Made by a program: the position numbers and the translations under genes. This document shows, piece by piece, positions 17,611-25,709 of a stretch of 64,000 bases of DNA. The stretch's first letter is position 1, and each line of letters opens with the position of its first letter. The notes under the pieces were generated by a model. It made no database searches. It was not told the DNA's origin and saw only the letters and a program-made list of their open reading frames with translations. This stretch comes from Nonomuraea candida (GTDB lineage Bacteria; Actinomycetota; Actinomycetes; Streptosporangiales; Streptosporangiaceae): the NCBI RefSeq assembly GCF_000725485.1, contig NZ_JOAG01000005.1:124001-188000 (forward strand), in the 5' to 3' direction.

Positions 17611-18318
17611 TCAGACCTCCGTGGGCAGCGGCCAGGCGGCCGGGTTGACCCGCTTGACGATCTCGTCCAGCACGATCCGGACGTACGGCTCCCCCACCCA
17701 CAGGTGCTTGGCCCCGTCGACCCCGATCACCTCGGCCTGCGGCACCCGGGCGAACCGCGCGCGGGCCTCCTCCGGCCGCAGGTAGTCGTCGAACTCCGGC
17801 ACCAGGGCCGTCAGCGGCCGGCCGAAGCGCGCCCAGGCGTCCAGGTCGTCGTCGGTGGCCCTGTGCAGCGGCGGCGACAGCAGGATCGCGCCCTCGACCA
17901 GCGGGTCGTGCGCCCACTTCAGCGCCAGCTCGGTGCCGAACGACCAGCCGACCACCCACACCCGCGGCAGGTCGTGGAACTCGGCGTATTCCAGCGCCGC
18001 CGCCACGTCGAACCGCTCGCCCTCGCCCCCGTCGAACGAGCCGCCGGAGGTGCCGCGCTCGGAGGAGGTGCCGCGGGTGTTGAAGCGCAGCACGGCCAGG
18101 TCGGCGAGCGCGGGCAGCCGGTTGGCGGCCTTCTTGTAGACGTGGCTGTCCATGAACCCGCCGTGCGTGGGCAGCGGGTGCAGCGTCACCAGCGTCGCCA
18201 CGGGCGGCCGGTCGGGGGGCAGGGCCAGCTCGCCGACCAGGGTCAGGCCGTCGGCCGTGTGCAGCTCGATCGGCTCCCGCCGGGCGGGCAGCACCGTCGC
18301 CGCGCGAATCTCCACCAT
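17611..18318 (-). CDS. alpha/beta hydrolase (dienelactone hydrolase-like)
   Basis: 235 aa. LVTLHPLPTHGG is the oxyanion region, RFNTRGTSSERGTSGG a family block, GWSFGTEL the nucleophile elbow (Ser126), and VDGAKHLWVGEP supplies the His. This pattern (HP-GG...NTRG...) matches small cytosolic hydrolases of the COG2945 type. Substrate unknown. It begins 8 bp after the stop of the small Cys/His gene and is probably co-transcribed with it. Confidence 0.85.
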   Translation of the reverse strand: MVEIRAATVLPARREPIELHTADGLTLVGELALPPDRPPVATLVTLHPLPTHGGFMDSHVYKKAANRLPALADLAVLRFNTRGTSSERGTSGGSFDGGEGERFDVAAALEYAEFHDLPRVWVVGWSFGTELALKWAHDPLVEGAILLSPPLHRATDDDLDAWARFGRPLTALVPEFDDYLRPEEARARFARVPQAEVIGVDGAKHLWVGEPYVRIVLDEIVKRVNPAAWPLPTEV

Positions 18319-18326
18319 CGTTCCCT

Positions 18327-18617
18327 TCAGTAACGGGTGCGGCCGGGGCCGCGGTCGAGTCTCTTACGCCAGCAGACCTGATGCCAGTGGCGGCGCTCCT
18401 CGTCGCCGCCGGGCCAGTTGGGCCAGGCCACGAGGTGCGGCACGCCGCTGCGGATCTCCTGGTCGCAGCCGGGGCACCGGTAGTTCTTGGCCGAGGAGGA
18501 GCCGGTGAGCATGCGCACCTTCCACTCGCCGTCGGGCCACTCCTCCACCTTGTCCAGGCCGGTCGGGAAGCCGAAGGGACGGGAGGACTCCCTGCGGCGG
18601 GCACGGCGGGGGCTCAT
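18327..18617 (-). CDS. small conserved Cys/His protein (probable Zn-binding)
   Basis: 96 aa from ATG 18617 ([12 protein letters not shown]). A basic N-terminus is followed by [20 protein letters not shown] and [13 protein letters not shown]. Two CxxC cysteines plus a HxxC in HQVCW could form one zinc site. The family is widespread in actinomycetes and often labelled 'ATP/GTP-binding protein' without evidence. Upstream in-frame extension to 18698 is Pro/Arg-rich and unlikely to be translated. Divergent from nucS (158 bp). Confidence 0.7.
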   Translation of the reverse strand: MSPRRARRRESSRPFGFPTGLDKVEEWPDGEWKVRMLTGSSSAKNYRCPGCDQEIRSGVPHLVAWPNWPGGDEERRHWHQVCWRKRLDRGPGRTRY

Positions 18618-18761
18618 CGGCGATGGAGCTCCGCGGCCGGCCCGGCCCCGGGCCGGCGCCACCCCGCCCGCACCCGTATTCCGGCGATTCCGGCACACAT
18701 CGCACCGGGGCCGACCACTCCCACCCGTTCAAACGCCATGCGTCCAGTTTTCCAGAGGCAC

Positions 18762-18767
18762 TAAGGT
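18762..18767 (+). promoter_or_regulatory. -10 element TAAGGT of nucS (leaderless)
   Basis: TAAGGT ends 8 nt before the ATG of nucS, the spacing expected for a leaderless actinobacterial transcript; no Shine-Dalgarno is present. A -35 box is not clear. Confidence 0.45.
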
Positions 18768-18775
18768 GGACGGTC

Positions 18776-19438
18776 ATGCGGCTGGTCATCGCGCGCTGCA
18801 GCGTGGATTACATCGGACGGCTCACGGCTCACCTGCCGATGGCGCCAAGGCTCGTGCTCATCAAGGCGGACGGCAGCGTGAGCATTCACGCCGACGACCG
18901 CGCCTTCAAGCCGCTCAACTGGATGAACCCGCCGTGCAAGCTCAAAGAGGACGGCGAGACCTGGACGGTCACCCACGGCAAGACCGGCGAGAAGCTGGTC
19001 CTGACCATGGAGGAGATCCTGCACGACTCCAGCCACGAGCTGGGGGTCGACCCGGGGCTGATCAAGGACGGCGTGGAGGCCCACCTCCAGGAGCTGCTCG
19101 CCGAGCACATCACGACGCTGGGCGAGGGCTATTCGCTGATCCGGCGCGAATACATGACGGCGATCGGGCCGGTGGACATCCTGTGCAGGGACGCGGCCGG
19201 GGCGACCGTGGCGGTGGAGATCAAGCGCCGGGGGGAGATCGACGGCGTCGAGCAGCTCACGCGCTACCTGGAGCTGCTCAACCGCGACCCGCTGATCGCG
19301 CCGGTGCGCGGGGTGTTCGCGGCGCAGGAGATCAAGCCGCAGGCGCGCGTGCTCGCCACCGACCGCGGCATCGACTGCGTGACCCTCGACTACGACGCCC
19401 TGCGCGGCATCGAACCCGAGAACCCGACTCTCTTCTGA
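18776..19438 (+). CDS. nucS: mismatch-specific endonuclease NucS/EndoMS
   Basis: 220 aa. The N-terminal beta domain starts [16 protein letters not shown], and the C-terminal PD-(D/E)xK nuclease shows Asp134 (GPVDILCRD), Glu148-x-Lys150 ([13 protein letters not shown]) and [12 protein letters not shown]. These residues correspond to those essential in archaeal and mycobacterial NucS. It cuts mismatched DNA and provides non-canonical mismatch repair in actinobacteria lacking MutS/MutL, normally with the sliding clamp. The start is fixed by the family N-terminus and the leaderless -10. Confidence 0.95.
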   Translation: MRLVIARCSVDYIGRLTAHLPMAPRLVLIKADGSVSIHADDRAFKPLNWMNPPCKLKEDGETWTVTHGKTGEKLVLTMEEILHDSSHELGVDPGLIKDGVEAHLQELLAEHITTLGEGYSLIRREYMTAIGPVDILCRDAAGATVAVEIKRRGEIDGVEQLTRYLELLNRDPLIAPVRGVFAAQEIKPQARVLATDRGIDCVTLDYDALRGIEPENPTLF

Positions 19439-19540
19439 TGCTTTACGGCACAGCCGTGGCCTGCCACCCGCCGCACTCCGGCTGAGGGCCCTCCAGGGAA
19501 ACGGCCTCTGACCCTTCAGTGGTGACTCGCCGCTACGAAG

Positions 19541-19585
19541 CGTCTCCTGGGCCCCCTAAGTGGTCTTCCGGGGCCCTGGGAGACG
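19541..19585 (+). terminator. hairpin downstream of nucS
   Basis: CGTCTCCTGGGCCCCC (19541-19556) pairs with GGGGCCCTGGGAGACG (19570-19585) with one slipped base. The arm sequence is repeated again at 19642. The 300-bp spacer to the aldehyde dehydrogenase gene otherwise holds no gene. Confidence 0.5.
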
Positions 19586-19661
19586 TCAGGCCGGCGCCCT
19601 GCCCGCCTACCTCGCGGTCCGGGTCGGCCTGTCTGTCTTCAGGGCCCTGGGAGGCGTCAGG
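19571..19661. repeat. two 20-bp direct repeats 71 bp apart
   Basis: GGGCCCTGGGAGACGTCAGG (19571-19590) and GGGCCCTGGGAGGCGTCAGG (19642-19661) differ at one base, and similarity extends a few bases upstream (GTCTTC). Non-coding. Confidence 0.85.
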
Positions 19662-19705
19662 GGCTTCCAGGGCGCCATGACGGCCGTGATGGCCATGGGA
19701 AGGTA

Positions 19706-19732
19706 GTAAGCGGGGCCTTACCGGATTATCGT
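19706..19732 (+). promoter_or_regulatory. putative promoter/operator of aldehyde dehydrogenase gene
   Basis: TATCGT at 19727-19732 ends 6 nt before the ATG (leaderless spacing). Directly upstream is the dyad GTAAG-N6-CTTAC (19706-19721). CTTACCGG recurs near the start of the neighbouring TetR gene, which makes that regulator a candidate. Confidence 0.35.
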
Positions 19733-19738
19733 GACGCC

Positions 19739-21211
19739 ATGACGACGCTGACGTTCGACTCACTCAATCCGGCGACCGGCGAGATCGTCGGCAGTCACCC
19801 CAAGCACACCGCCGACGCCGTCCACGAGGCGGTGGGCCGGGCGGAGGAGGCCGCCGCGTGGTGGGCCGGGCTGGGCCACGCGGAGCGCAGGCGGCGGCTG
19901 CTCGACTACAAGGCGGTGGTCACCCGGCATCTCCGGGAGCTGGCCGACCTCGTCCACAAGGAGACGGGCAAGCCGGTGGCCGACGCCATGCTGGAGCTGG
20001 TCCTGACCGTCACGCACCTCGACTGGGCCGCCCGCAACGCGCAGAAGGTGCTCGGCCGCCGCCGCGTCTCCACCGGCATGATCGGCCTCAACCTGGCGGC
20101 CACGCTGGAATACCTCCCCCTCGGCGTCGTCGGCGTCATCGGCCCGTGGAACTACCCGGTCTTCACCCCCATGGGCTCCATCGGCTACGCCCTGGCGGCC
20201 GGCAACGCGGTGGTGTTCAAGCCCAGCGAGCTGACGCCCGGGGTCGGGGTGCGGCTGGCCGAGCTGTTCACGGAGTCGGTGCCGGAGCAGCCGGTGTTCC
20301 AGACCGTCACGGGCCTGGGCGAGACCGGCGCGGCGCTGGCCGCCGACCCCCGGGTACGGAAGATCGCCTTCACCGGCTCCACCGCCACGGCCAAGCGCGT
20401 CATGGCGGCCTGCGCCGAGAACCTCACGCCGATCGTGGCCGAGTGCGGGGGCAAGGACGCGTTCATCGTGGACGCCGACGCCGACCTCCGGGCCGCCGCC
20501 GACGCCTGCCTGTGGGGCGCCATGTCCAACTCCGGGCAGACCTGCGTGGGCGTCGAACGGGTCTACGTCGTGGACGCCGTCTATGAAAGTTTCATGCGGG
20601 AGCTGTCCGAGCGGGTGGCGAAGGTGAAGGCCGGCGAGGACTACGGGCCGATCACCATGCCCGGTCAGGTGGAGATCATCAAGCGGCACATCGACGACGC
20701 CACCAAGGCGGGCCGGACGGTGGCCGGCGGCCCCGGCTCGGTGCGGGCGCCGTACGTGGACCCGGTGATCGTCGAGGACGTGCCGGAGGACTCCCCCGCG
20801 GTGCGCGAGGAGACGTTCGGCCCCACCGTCACGGTGCGCCGCACCCGGGACGCGCAGGAGGCGTTGGAGCTGGCCAACGCGTCGGCGTACGGGCTGGGCG
20901 GCACGGTTTTCAGCCGGAACGCGCGCCGCGCGGCGGAGCTGGCGCGGCTGATGCGCAGCGGAATGACGGCGATCAACTCGGTCATCTCCTTCGCCGGAGT
21001 GCCCGCGCTGCCCTTCGGCGGGGTCGGCGATTCGGGGTTCGGCAGGATCCACGGAGCCGACGGGCTGCGCGAGTTCACCCGGCCGAAAGCCGTCTCCCGG
21101 CAGCGCTTCGCGATGCCCGGGATGAACCTCACCTCGTTCAACCGGGGCCCCGCGGAACTTGAGCGACTGGTCAGGCTCGTCACCTTCTTGCACGGCCGAC
21201 GTAAAAGATAA
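19739..21211 (+). CDS. aldehyde dehydrogenase family protein
   Basis: 490 aa. NAD(P) site GNAVVFKPSE and FTGSTATAKRV, general base Glu235 in VAECGGKD, nucleophile Cys269 in SGQTCVGVERVY, and C-terminal EETFGPTVTV and PFGGVGDSGFGR are all intact. The hydrophobic end (FNRGPAELERLVRLVTFLHG) resembles the long-chain/fatty aldehyde dehydrogenase group more than betaine-aldehyde enzymes. It oxidises an unspecified aldehyde to the acid. Followed 63 bp later by a TetR regulator on the same strand. Confidence 0.92.
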   Translation: MTTLTFDSLNPATGEIVGSHPKHTADAVHEAVGRAEEAAAWWAGLGHAERRRRLLDYKAVVTRHLRELADLVHKETGKPVADAMLELVLTVTHLDWAARNAQKVLGRRRVSTGMIGLNLAATLEYLPLGVVGVIGPWNYPVFTPMGSIGYALAAGNAVVFKPSELTPGVGVRLAELFTESVPEQPVFQTVTGLGETGAALAADPRVRKIAFTGSTATAKRVMAACAENLTPIVAECGGKDAFIVDADADLRAAADACLWGAMSNSGQTCVGVERVYVVDAVYESFMRELSERVAKVKAGEDYGPITMPGQVEIIKRHIDDATKAGRTVAGGPGSVRAPYVDPVIVEDVPEDSPAVREETFGPTVTVRRTRDAQEALELANASAYGLGGTVFSRNARRAAELARLMRSGMTAINSVISFAGVPALPFGGVGDSGFGRIHGADGLREFTRPKAVSRQRFAMPGMNLTSFNRGPAELERLVRLVTFLHGRRKR

Positions 21212-21274
21212 TCTTCTTACCCTTTCCCTAAACCGATCATCCGTCCATAATTGTGTGCTCTGGGGGCCACGATC

Positions 21275-21898
21275 ATGTTGGACGGGTGGAATGTGAACCG
21301 GTCTTACCGGGGAATGACGGCTGAGCAAAGGCTGGCGGACAGGCGCGAGCGGCTGATGACGGCCGCGTACTCGCTATACGCGAAGCCGGGTTTCACGGCG
21401 ACGACCATCGAAAGGCTGTGCTCGGAGGCCCGGATCTCCAACCGGGCCTTCTACGAATGTTTCGGCGGCCGGGAGGAGCTCCTCCAGGCGTTACACGAGC
21501 GCTGCGTGGAGGAAAGCCTGGCCGTCGTGGCCAAGGCGTTACAGGAGGCGCCGAACACGCTTGAGGGCAGGGTCCAGGCCGGGATTCGCGCCTATATCGA
21601 ATTCACCACGGCCGACTGGCGGCGGGCCCGCATCATGCACGTCGAGGTCCGCAGATCAGGCGACGTCCTGACGCTCTCGCGCCAGCGGGCGGTGGACGCC
21701 TTCGCCCGGCTGGTGGAGGAGGCCTCCGCCGATTTCCCGCTGTCCCCCGAGCTGAATCGGCGGCTGGTGGCGCTGGGCGTGATAGGGGCGTTGCAGGAGT
21801 TGCTCATCGAATGGCTGCTCTCCGAAGAGCGGCTGGAGATCGAGGAACTCGTCGCCGTCGCCGTCCACATCTTCAACCGCAGCCTCGGCACCGCCTGA
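21275..21898 (+). CDS. TetR family transcriptional regulator
   Basis: 207 aa from ATG 21275 (MLDGWNVNRS); TTG 21251 and GTG 21293 are also possible. HTH: RRERLMTAAYSLYAKPGFTA, TTIERLCSEARISNRAFYEC, FGGREELLQALH. The C-terminal ligand domain (YIEFTTADWRRARIMHVEVR) is typical of TetR proteins, but the ligand is unknown. The position just downstream of the aldehyde dehydrogenase gene suggests it regulates that gene. Confidence 0.88.
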   Translation: MLDGWNVNRSYRGMTAEQRLADRRERLMTAAYSLYAKPGFTATTIERLCSEARISNRAFYECFGGREELLQALHERCVEESLAVVAKALQEAPNTLEGRVQAGIRAYIEFTTADWRRARIMHVEVRRSGDVLTLSRQRAVDAFARLVEEASADFPLSPELNRRLVALGVIGALQELLIEWLLSEERLEIEELVAVAVHIFNRSLGTA

Positions 21899-21980
21899 CC
21901 GCGATATCCACCGGCCATTCATCGTGGCTTTACCAGCTTCCACGGACAACCGAAATCTACATTTTGTCTGAGTAACGAAA

Positions 21981-22010
21981 GAGCGGGCGACGGCTGATCG
22001 TCGCCCGCTC
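21981..22010 (-). terminator. terminator between tetR and STAS genes
   Basis: Perfect 12-bp stem GAGCGGGCGACG / CGTCGCCCGCTC with 6-nt loop. On the minus strand it is followed by a T-rich run (CTCTTTCGTT), so it best serves the STAS gene, whose stop is at 22023; it may also stop tetR transcription. Confidence 0.75.
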
Positions 22011-22022
22011 CGATATGTCACA

Positions 22023-22340
22023 TCAGGCCACCGCGGCCGTCGGCGCCTCGACGTTCAGGATCCGATTCAGCCGGGTCACCGCGAGTATCCGCATGATCCG
22101 CGGTGGCACCCCCCGAAGAACGAGGCGGCGTTGCTCGCTCAGCGCGCGCCGATGCGCCCCCACGAGCACCCCGAGCCCGGTCGCGTCGATCATCTCCAGC
22201 TTGGAGAGATCGAGGATGAGGTCGCCCTCGCCGGAGTCGAGCGCCCGGTGCAGCCGCTCGCGCACTCCGGCCGACGTGCCGGCGTCGAGCCGGGCGCCGA
22301 TCCGCACCACCTGGGACCCCGGATTGCCCCGGACGCGCAT
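22023..22340 (-). CDS. STAS domain protein (anti-sigma factor antagonist-like)
   Basis: 105 aa, one STAS domain: VVRIGARLDAGTSAGVRERL, LILDLSKLEMIDATGLGVLV, GVPPRIMRILAVTRLNRIL. In SpoIIAA/RsbV proteins the DSSG motif carries the phosphorylated Ser; here the motif is D52-A-T54-G, so Thr54 is the only candidate acceptor. Presumed to bind an RsbW-type kinase in a partner-switching sigma-factor circuit; no kinase is adjacent. Stands alone between terminator and histidine kinase gene. Confidence 0.85.
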   Translation of the reverse strand: MRVRGNPGSQVVRIGARLDAGTSAGVRERLHRALDSGEGDLILDLSKLEMIDATGLGVLVGAHRRALSEQRRLVLRGVPPRIMRILAVTRLNRILNVEAPTAAVA

Positions 22341-22411
22341 GCCACCTCCTCAGTCGCGGTCGTCATGCCCCGCGCGACGTGCCCCGCCGAGCCGAACCCC
22401 GCCGTACTCTC

Positions 22412-23578
22412 CTACCCATCCTGCGCCAATGACACGACAGCGGTGAGCAGGAAGCGCCCGTCGCCCGCCGGACCGGCCGTCATCCTGCCGCCCACGGCGG
22501 CCAGCCGCTCCCTCATGCCCGTCAGGCCGCTGCCCAGGTCGACGGCCTGCCGGCGGGCCACGCCGTCGTTGCGCACGCTCAGCTCCGCCTCGTGGTCGAG
22601 CAGCCGGATGGTGATCTCGCAGAACGTCGCGGTGCTGTGCTTGAGCACGTTGGTCACCGCCTCGCGCACGGCGTAGGCGAACACCGGCGCCACCGTGCCG
22701 GGCGGCTCGCGGTGGGGCAGGCGCACCTCGCAGCGGACCCCTGCCGCTTCGAGCACACCTTTCACGCTATTCAGCTCGGCGGTCAAGTCAAGCTCGCGGT
22801 AGCCACGCACGGCCTGCCGCAGGTCCTTCAGCGCCTTCCTGGTGAGCTGGTTCACCTCGGCCATCTCGGATCTGGCCGATCCCGCGTCCACGTCCGACAG
22901 CCGTACGGCCAGCTCGGTCTTGACCGCGATGGCGGAGAGCTGGTGCCCCACGAGGTCGTGCAGGTCCCTGGCCAGGCGCAGCCGCTCCTCGGTCAGCGCC
23001 AGCCGCGTGTGCGCCTCCCGGCCCTGGTGCGCCTCCACGGCCAGCGCCCAGATCCAGACCCAGATCCGGTTGGACACGAGCTGGGCCGAGCAGAACACCC
23101 CGTAGAACAGCAGGCTCAAACCCAGCAGGCCGTCCGGCGGGAGGTCGAGCTCCATGGCGAACAGGCTGAGCCCCGGCACCAGGACGTACAGCGCGACACC
23201 GGCCGCCCAGGCGCCCGCCCCGATCAGATACGCCCTGCGCCACGGCATCTGCAGCGTCGCGATGGACACCCAGCACACGATGGCCCAGCCGAAGCCGATC
23301 GCGTCGGCCCCGCCCAGACCCGCGGTGACCAAGGCGAGGACCGCCGCCACCACCACCTGCCGGGTGGGATAGCGACGGTCCAGCACGGCCGAGACGATGC
23401 GCAGGGAGAGCCAGGTGAAACCGGCCGCGGCGGCCAGCGCGGGCGCGACCCGCCACCAGTCGACCGGCCCGTTCCGCAGCGCGACGCCGATCGTGGTCGC
23501 GATCAGCGTCCACAGAGCGACGAACCCCGAGACCAGGACCAGCCAGGTGATGCGCCGCGCCCGCTCGATCTCGTTCAT
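22412..23578 (-). CDS. sensor histidine kinase (NarL/DesK-type), orphan
   Basis: 388 aa. Five or six membrane segments (FVALWTLIATTIGVAL, VVVAAVLALVTAGLGGADAI, AYLIGAGAWAAGVALYVLV) precede the HisKA_3 box ERLRLARDLHDLVGHQLSAI with the phospho-His near residue 206 and the HATPase at ~285-385 (AVREAVTNVLKHS as N box, GSGLTGMRERLAAVGG as G box). A response regulator would normally follow, but the next gene is a STAS protein. The gene starts directly after the ABC permease stop (no gap), so it is co-expressed with the exporter and probably senses its substrate or envelope stress. Confidence 0.9.
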   Translation of the reverse strand: MNEIERARRITWLVLVSGFVALWTLIATTIGVALRNGPVDWWRVAPALAAAAGFTWLSLRIVSAVLDRRYPTRQVVVAAVLALVTAGLGGADAIGFGWAIVCWVSIATLQMPWRRAYLIGAGAWAAGVALYVLVPGLSLFAMELDLPPDGLLGLSLLFYGVFCSAQLVSNRIWVWIWALAVEAHQGREAHTRLALTEERLRLARDLHDLVGHQLSAIAVKTELAVRLSDVDAGSARSEMAEVNQLTRKALKDLRQAVRGYRELDLTAELNSVKGVLEAAGVRCEVRLPHREPPGTVAPVFAYAVREAVTNVLKHSTATFCEITIRLLDHEAELSVRNDGVARRQAVDLGSGLTGMRERLAAVGGRMTAGPAGDGRFLLTAVVSLAQDG

Positions 23579-24688
23579 CTACCGGGCACGCAGCACTTCG
23601 CCGAACTTCAGCCGCGCCCCCGTGCGCAGCACCGCCCGCTCGTAGACCGTGGAGCCGAGCTTCAGCACCACCAGCACCGCCACCACCATCGCCGCCATGG
23701 AGGCTCCCACCTGCCACAGCGGCACCTCGGTCGCGGCCATCCGGACCGGCATGACCATGGAGGAGAACGGCGGCACGTACGACAGCACCGTGGCCAGCGT
23801 GCCCGTCGGGTCGTTGGTGACGTAGAAGGACACGAAGTACGTGGCCATGATCATCATGGTGAGCGGCGTCAGCACGCTGTTGACCTCCTCCTGGCGGGAG
23901 ACCAGCGAGGCGAAGGCCGCCGACAGCGTGGCGAAGAAGGCATAGCCGAGCACGAACCACAGCAGCACCGCGATGACCAGCGTCGCGATCCCCGGCGGGA
24001 AGTCCGCGGCCAGCCCGGAGAACGACGCGGCGGCGAGCCCGACCACCAGGATCGTGACGAGGTTGATCAGGCCGAGCACGCCCAGCCCGAGGATCTTGCC
24101 GCCGAGGAGCTGCCACGGCCGCACGGAGGAGAGCAGGATCTCCACGATCCGGCTGCCCTTCTCCTCGACCACGCCCATGGCCACCATCACGATCTGCCCC
24201 ATGAGCAGCATGAACAGCACGAGGACGAGCACGGTCGCGATGCCCGTGCGGGCGGCCTCGTAACGGGTGTCGGCCCCCACGGAGACCATCTCCAGCGGCG
24301 GGATCGACACGCCCGCCGCGCCCAGCCTGACCTCCCGGTTGACGCTCTGCAGCAGCACCCCGAGCTCGGTGTCGATCTCCCCGTCCGTGAGCACCTTGCT
24401 GCCGTTGACCAGCGCCGCGTCCAGGTCGCCCGCGAGCACGGCCTGCTTGGCCGCCGCCTCGTCGGCGAAGGTGCGCCACTCGAACTCGATGTCCGGCGCC
24501 GCGGTGTGCAGCGGGAGCTGCTGGGAGTTGACCACGCCGATGGTGTACGAGTCGCCGCCGCCCATGATCTTCGGCAGGAACGACACCGCCGCCACCAGCG
24601 CCGCCGTGATGAGCAGGCCGATCACGAACGCCCTGGTCCGCACCTGCGTGGTGATCTCCCGGCGGGCGATCAGCATCAGTCCGTTCAC
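23579..24688 (-). CDS. ABC-2 type exporter permease
   Basis: 369 aa from GTG 24688. First helix AFVIGLLITAALVAAVSFLP, an extracytoplasmic domain of ~110 residues (YTIGVVNSQQLPLHTAAPDI), then five C-terminal helices with VVEEKGSRIVEILLSSVRPW, a hallmark of NatB/YhaP-like ABC-2 permeases. Its GTG overlaps the ATPase stop as GTGA, so the two are translationally coupled. Exports an unknown substrate (Na+, antibiotic or lipid in relatives). Confidence 0.9.
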   Translation of the reverse strand: MNGLMLIARREITTQVRTRAFVIGLLITAALVAAVSFLPKIMGGGDSYTIGVVNSQQLPLHTAAPDIEFEWRTFADEAAAKQAVLAGDLDAALVNGSKVLTDGEIDTELGVLLQSVNREVRLGAAGVSIPPLEMVSVGADTRYEAARTGIATVLVLVLFMLLMGQIVMVAMGVVEEKGSRIVEILLSSVRPWQLLGGKILGLGVLGLINLVTILVVGLAAASFSGLAADFPPGIATLVIAVLLWFVLGYAFFATLSAAFASLVSRQEEVNSVLTPLTMMIMATYFVSFYVTNDPTGTLATVLSYVPPFSSMVMPVRMAATEVPLWQVGASMAAMVVAVLVVLKLGSTVYERAVLRTGARLKFGEVLRAR

Positions 24689-25581
24689 GCCACGGCCTCC
24701 TTGAAGATCTCGGTGAGGGTCGGCTGCTCGACGCCGAAGTGCTCGACGTGGCCGGCCTTGACGGCGCGGCGCAGGATCTCCTGGTCGTCGCCGCCCGTCG
24801 TACGCAGGATGTGCCGGTCGCCCTGCACGGTCACCGTGCCGGGCAGGCCGTCGGCCCAGCCGGGAGCCGCGTCGCGGACGACCACGCGCAGCGCGTTGCC
24901 CTCGGCGGCACGCAGCTCCGCCACCGTGCCGGTGGCCACCATGCGCCCGCCGGAGACGATGCCCACCGCGTCGCACAGCCGCTCGACGAGTTCGAGCTGA
25001 TGACTGGAGAAGATCACCGGCACGCCGCTCCTGCACCGCTCCTGCAGCGCCGAGGCCAGCGCGTCCACCGCGATCGGGTCGAGGCCGGAGAACGGCTCGT
25101 CGAGGATCAGCACCTCGGGGTCGTGCACCAGCGCCACGGCGAGCTGCACGCGCTGCTGGTTGCCCAGCGACAGCGCCTGCACCGCGTCGCCCCTGCGCTG
25201 GGTCAGCCCGAGCTGCTCCAGCAGGTCGTCGGTGGCCTTCCTGGCGGCCTGCGGGCTCAGGCCGTGCAGCCGGCCGAAGTACTCGATCTGCTCGGCGACC
25301 CGCATCTTCTGGTACAGGCCGCGCTCCTCGGGCATGTACCCGAACCGCTGCCGGGCGTCGTAGCCGAGCGGCCCGCCCTGCCAGCTCACCGTGCCGGAGT
25401 CGGCCTGGAGCACGCCCATCACGATGCGCATCGTCGTGGTCTTGCCGGCGCCGTTCGCGCCGACGAAACCGTACATCTCACCCGGACGTACGGTGAAGCT
25501 GATCCCGTCCAGGGCGACCTTGCCGCCAGGGGCGTCGGGGCCGCCCGCGAAACGCTTGCGCAGCTCGTTGATCTCGAGCAT
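24685..25581 (-). CDS. ABC transporter ATP-binding protein
   Basis: 298 aa. Walker A GANGAGKTTT (41-50), Q-loop region GYMPEERGLYQKM, signature LSLGNQQRVQ near 140, Walker B VLILDEPFSGLD near 155, and H-loop SSHQLE. The C-terminal ~80 residues (VVVRDAAPGWADGLPG) are the extension typical of NatA/YhaQ. ATG 25581 has GGAG 8 nt upstream; the frame stays open to 25884 without an RBS-supported start. First gene of an ATPase-permease-kinase operon. Confidence 0.93.
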   Translation of the reverse strand: MLEINELRKRFAGGPDAPGGKVALDGISFTVRPGEMYGFVGANGAGKTTTMRIVMGVLQADSGTVSWQGGPLGYDARQRFGYMPEERGLYQKMRVAEQIEYFGRLHGLSPQAARKATDDLLEQLGLTQRRGDAVQALSLGNQQRVQLAVALVHDPEVLILDEPFSGLDPIAVDALASALQERCRSGVPVIFSSHQLELVERLCDAVGIVSGGRMVATGTVAELRAAEGNALRVVVRDAAPGWADGLPGTVTVQGDRHILRTTGGDDQEILRRAVKAGHVEHFGVEQPTLTEIFKEAVA

Positions 25582-25683
25582 CAGGTCATCTCCTTCGTCA
25601 TGCCTCATATAGTGCCGTTGGTACTGTTCGCCCAGGTAGTCGGAGAAATCACCGGGCCGACATGGATCCCGCGTGCGATCGGG

Positions 25684-25703
25684 ATGACATTTGTCATTAC
25701 GCT
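25684..25703. promoter_or_regulatory. ATGACATTTGTCAT palindrome plus -10 of adenosyltransferase gene
   Basis: Perfect 6-2-6 dyad at 25684-25697 immediately followed by TACGCT (25698-25703), 6 nt before the adenosyltransferase ATG. The dyad therefore overlaps the -35/-10 spacer of a leaderless promoter and also lies about 100 bp upstream of the divergent ABC operon. NarL-type regulators paired with DesK-like kinases bind dyads of this general form, so it may be the target of the missing response regulator; this is inference. Confidence 0.45.
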
Positions 25704-25709
25704 GAGGCC

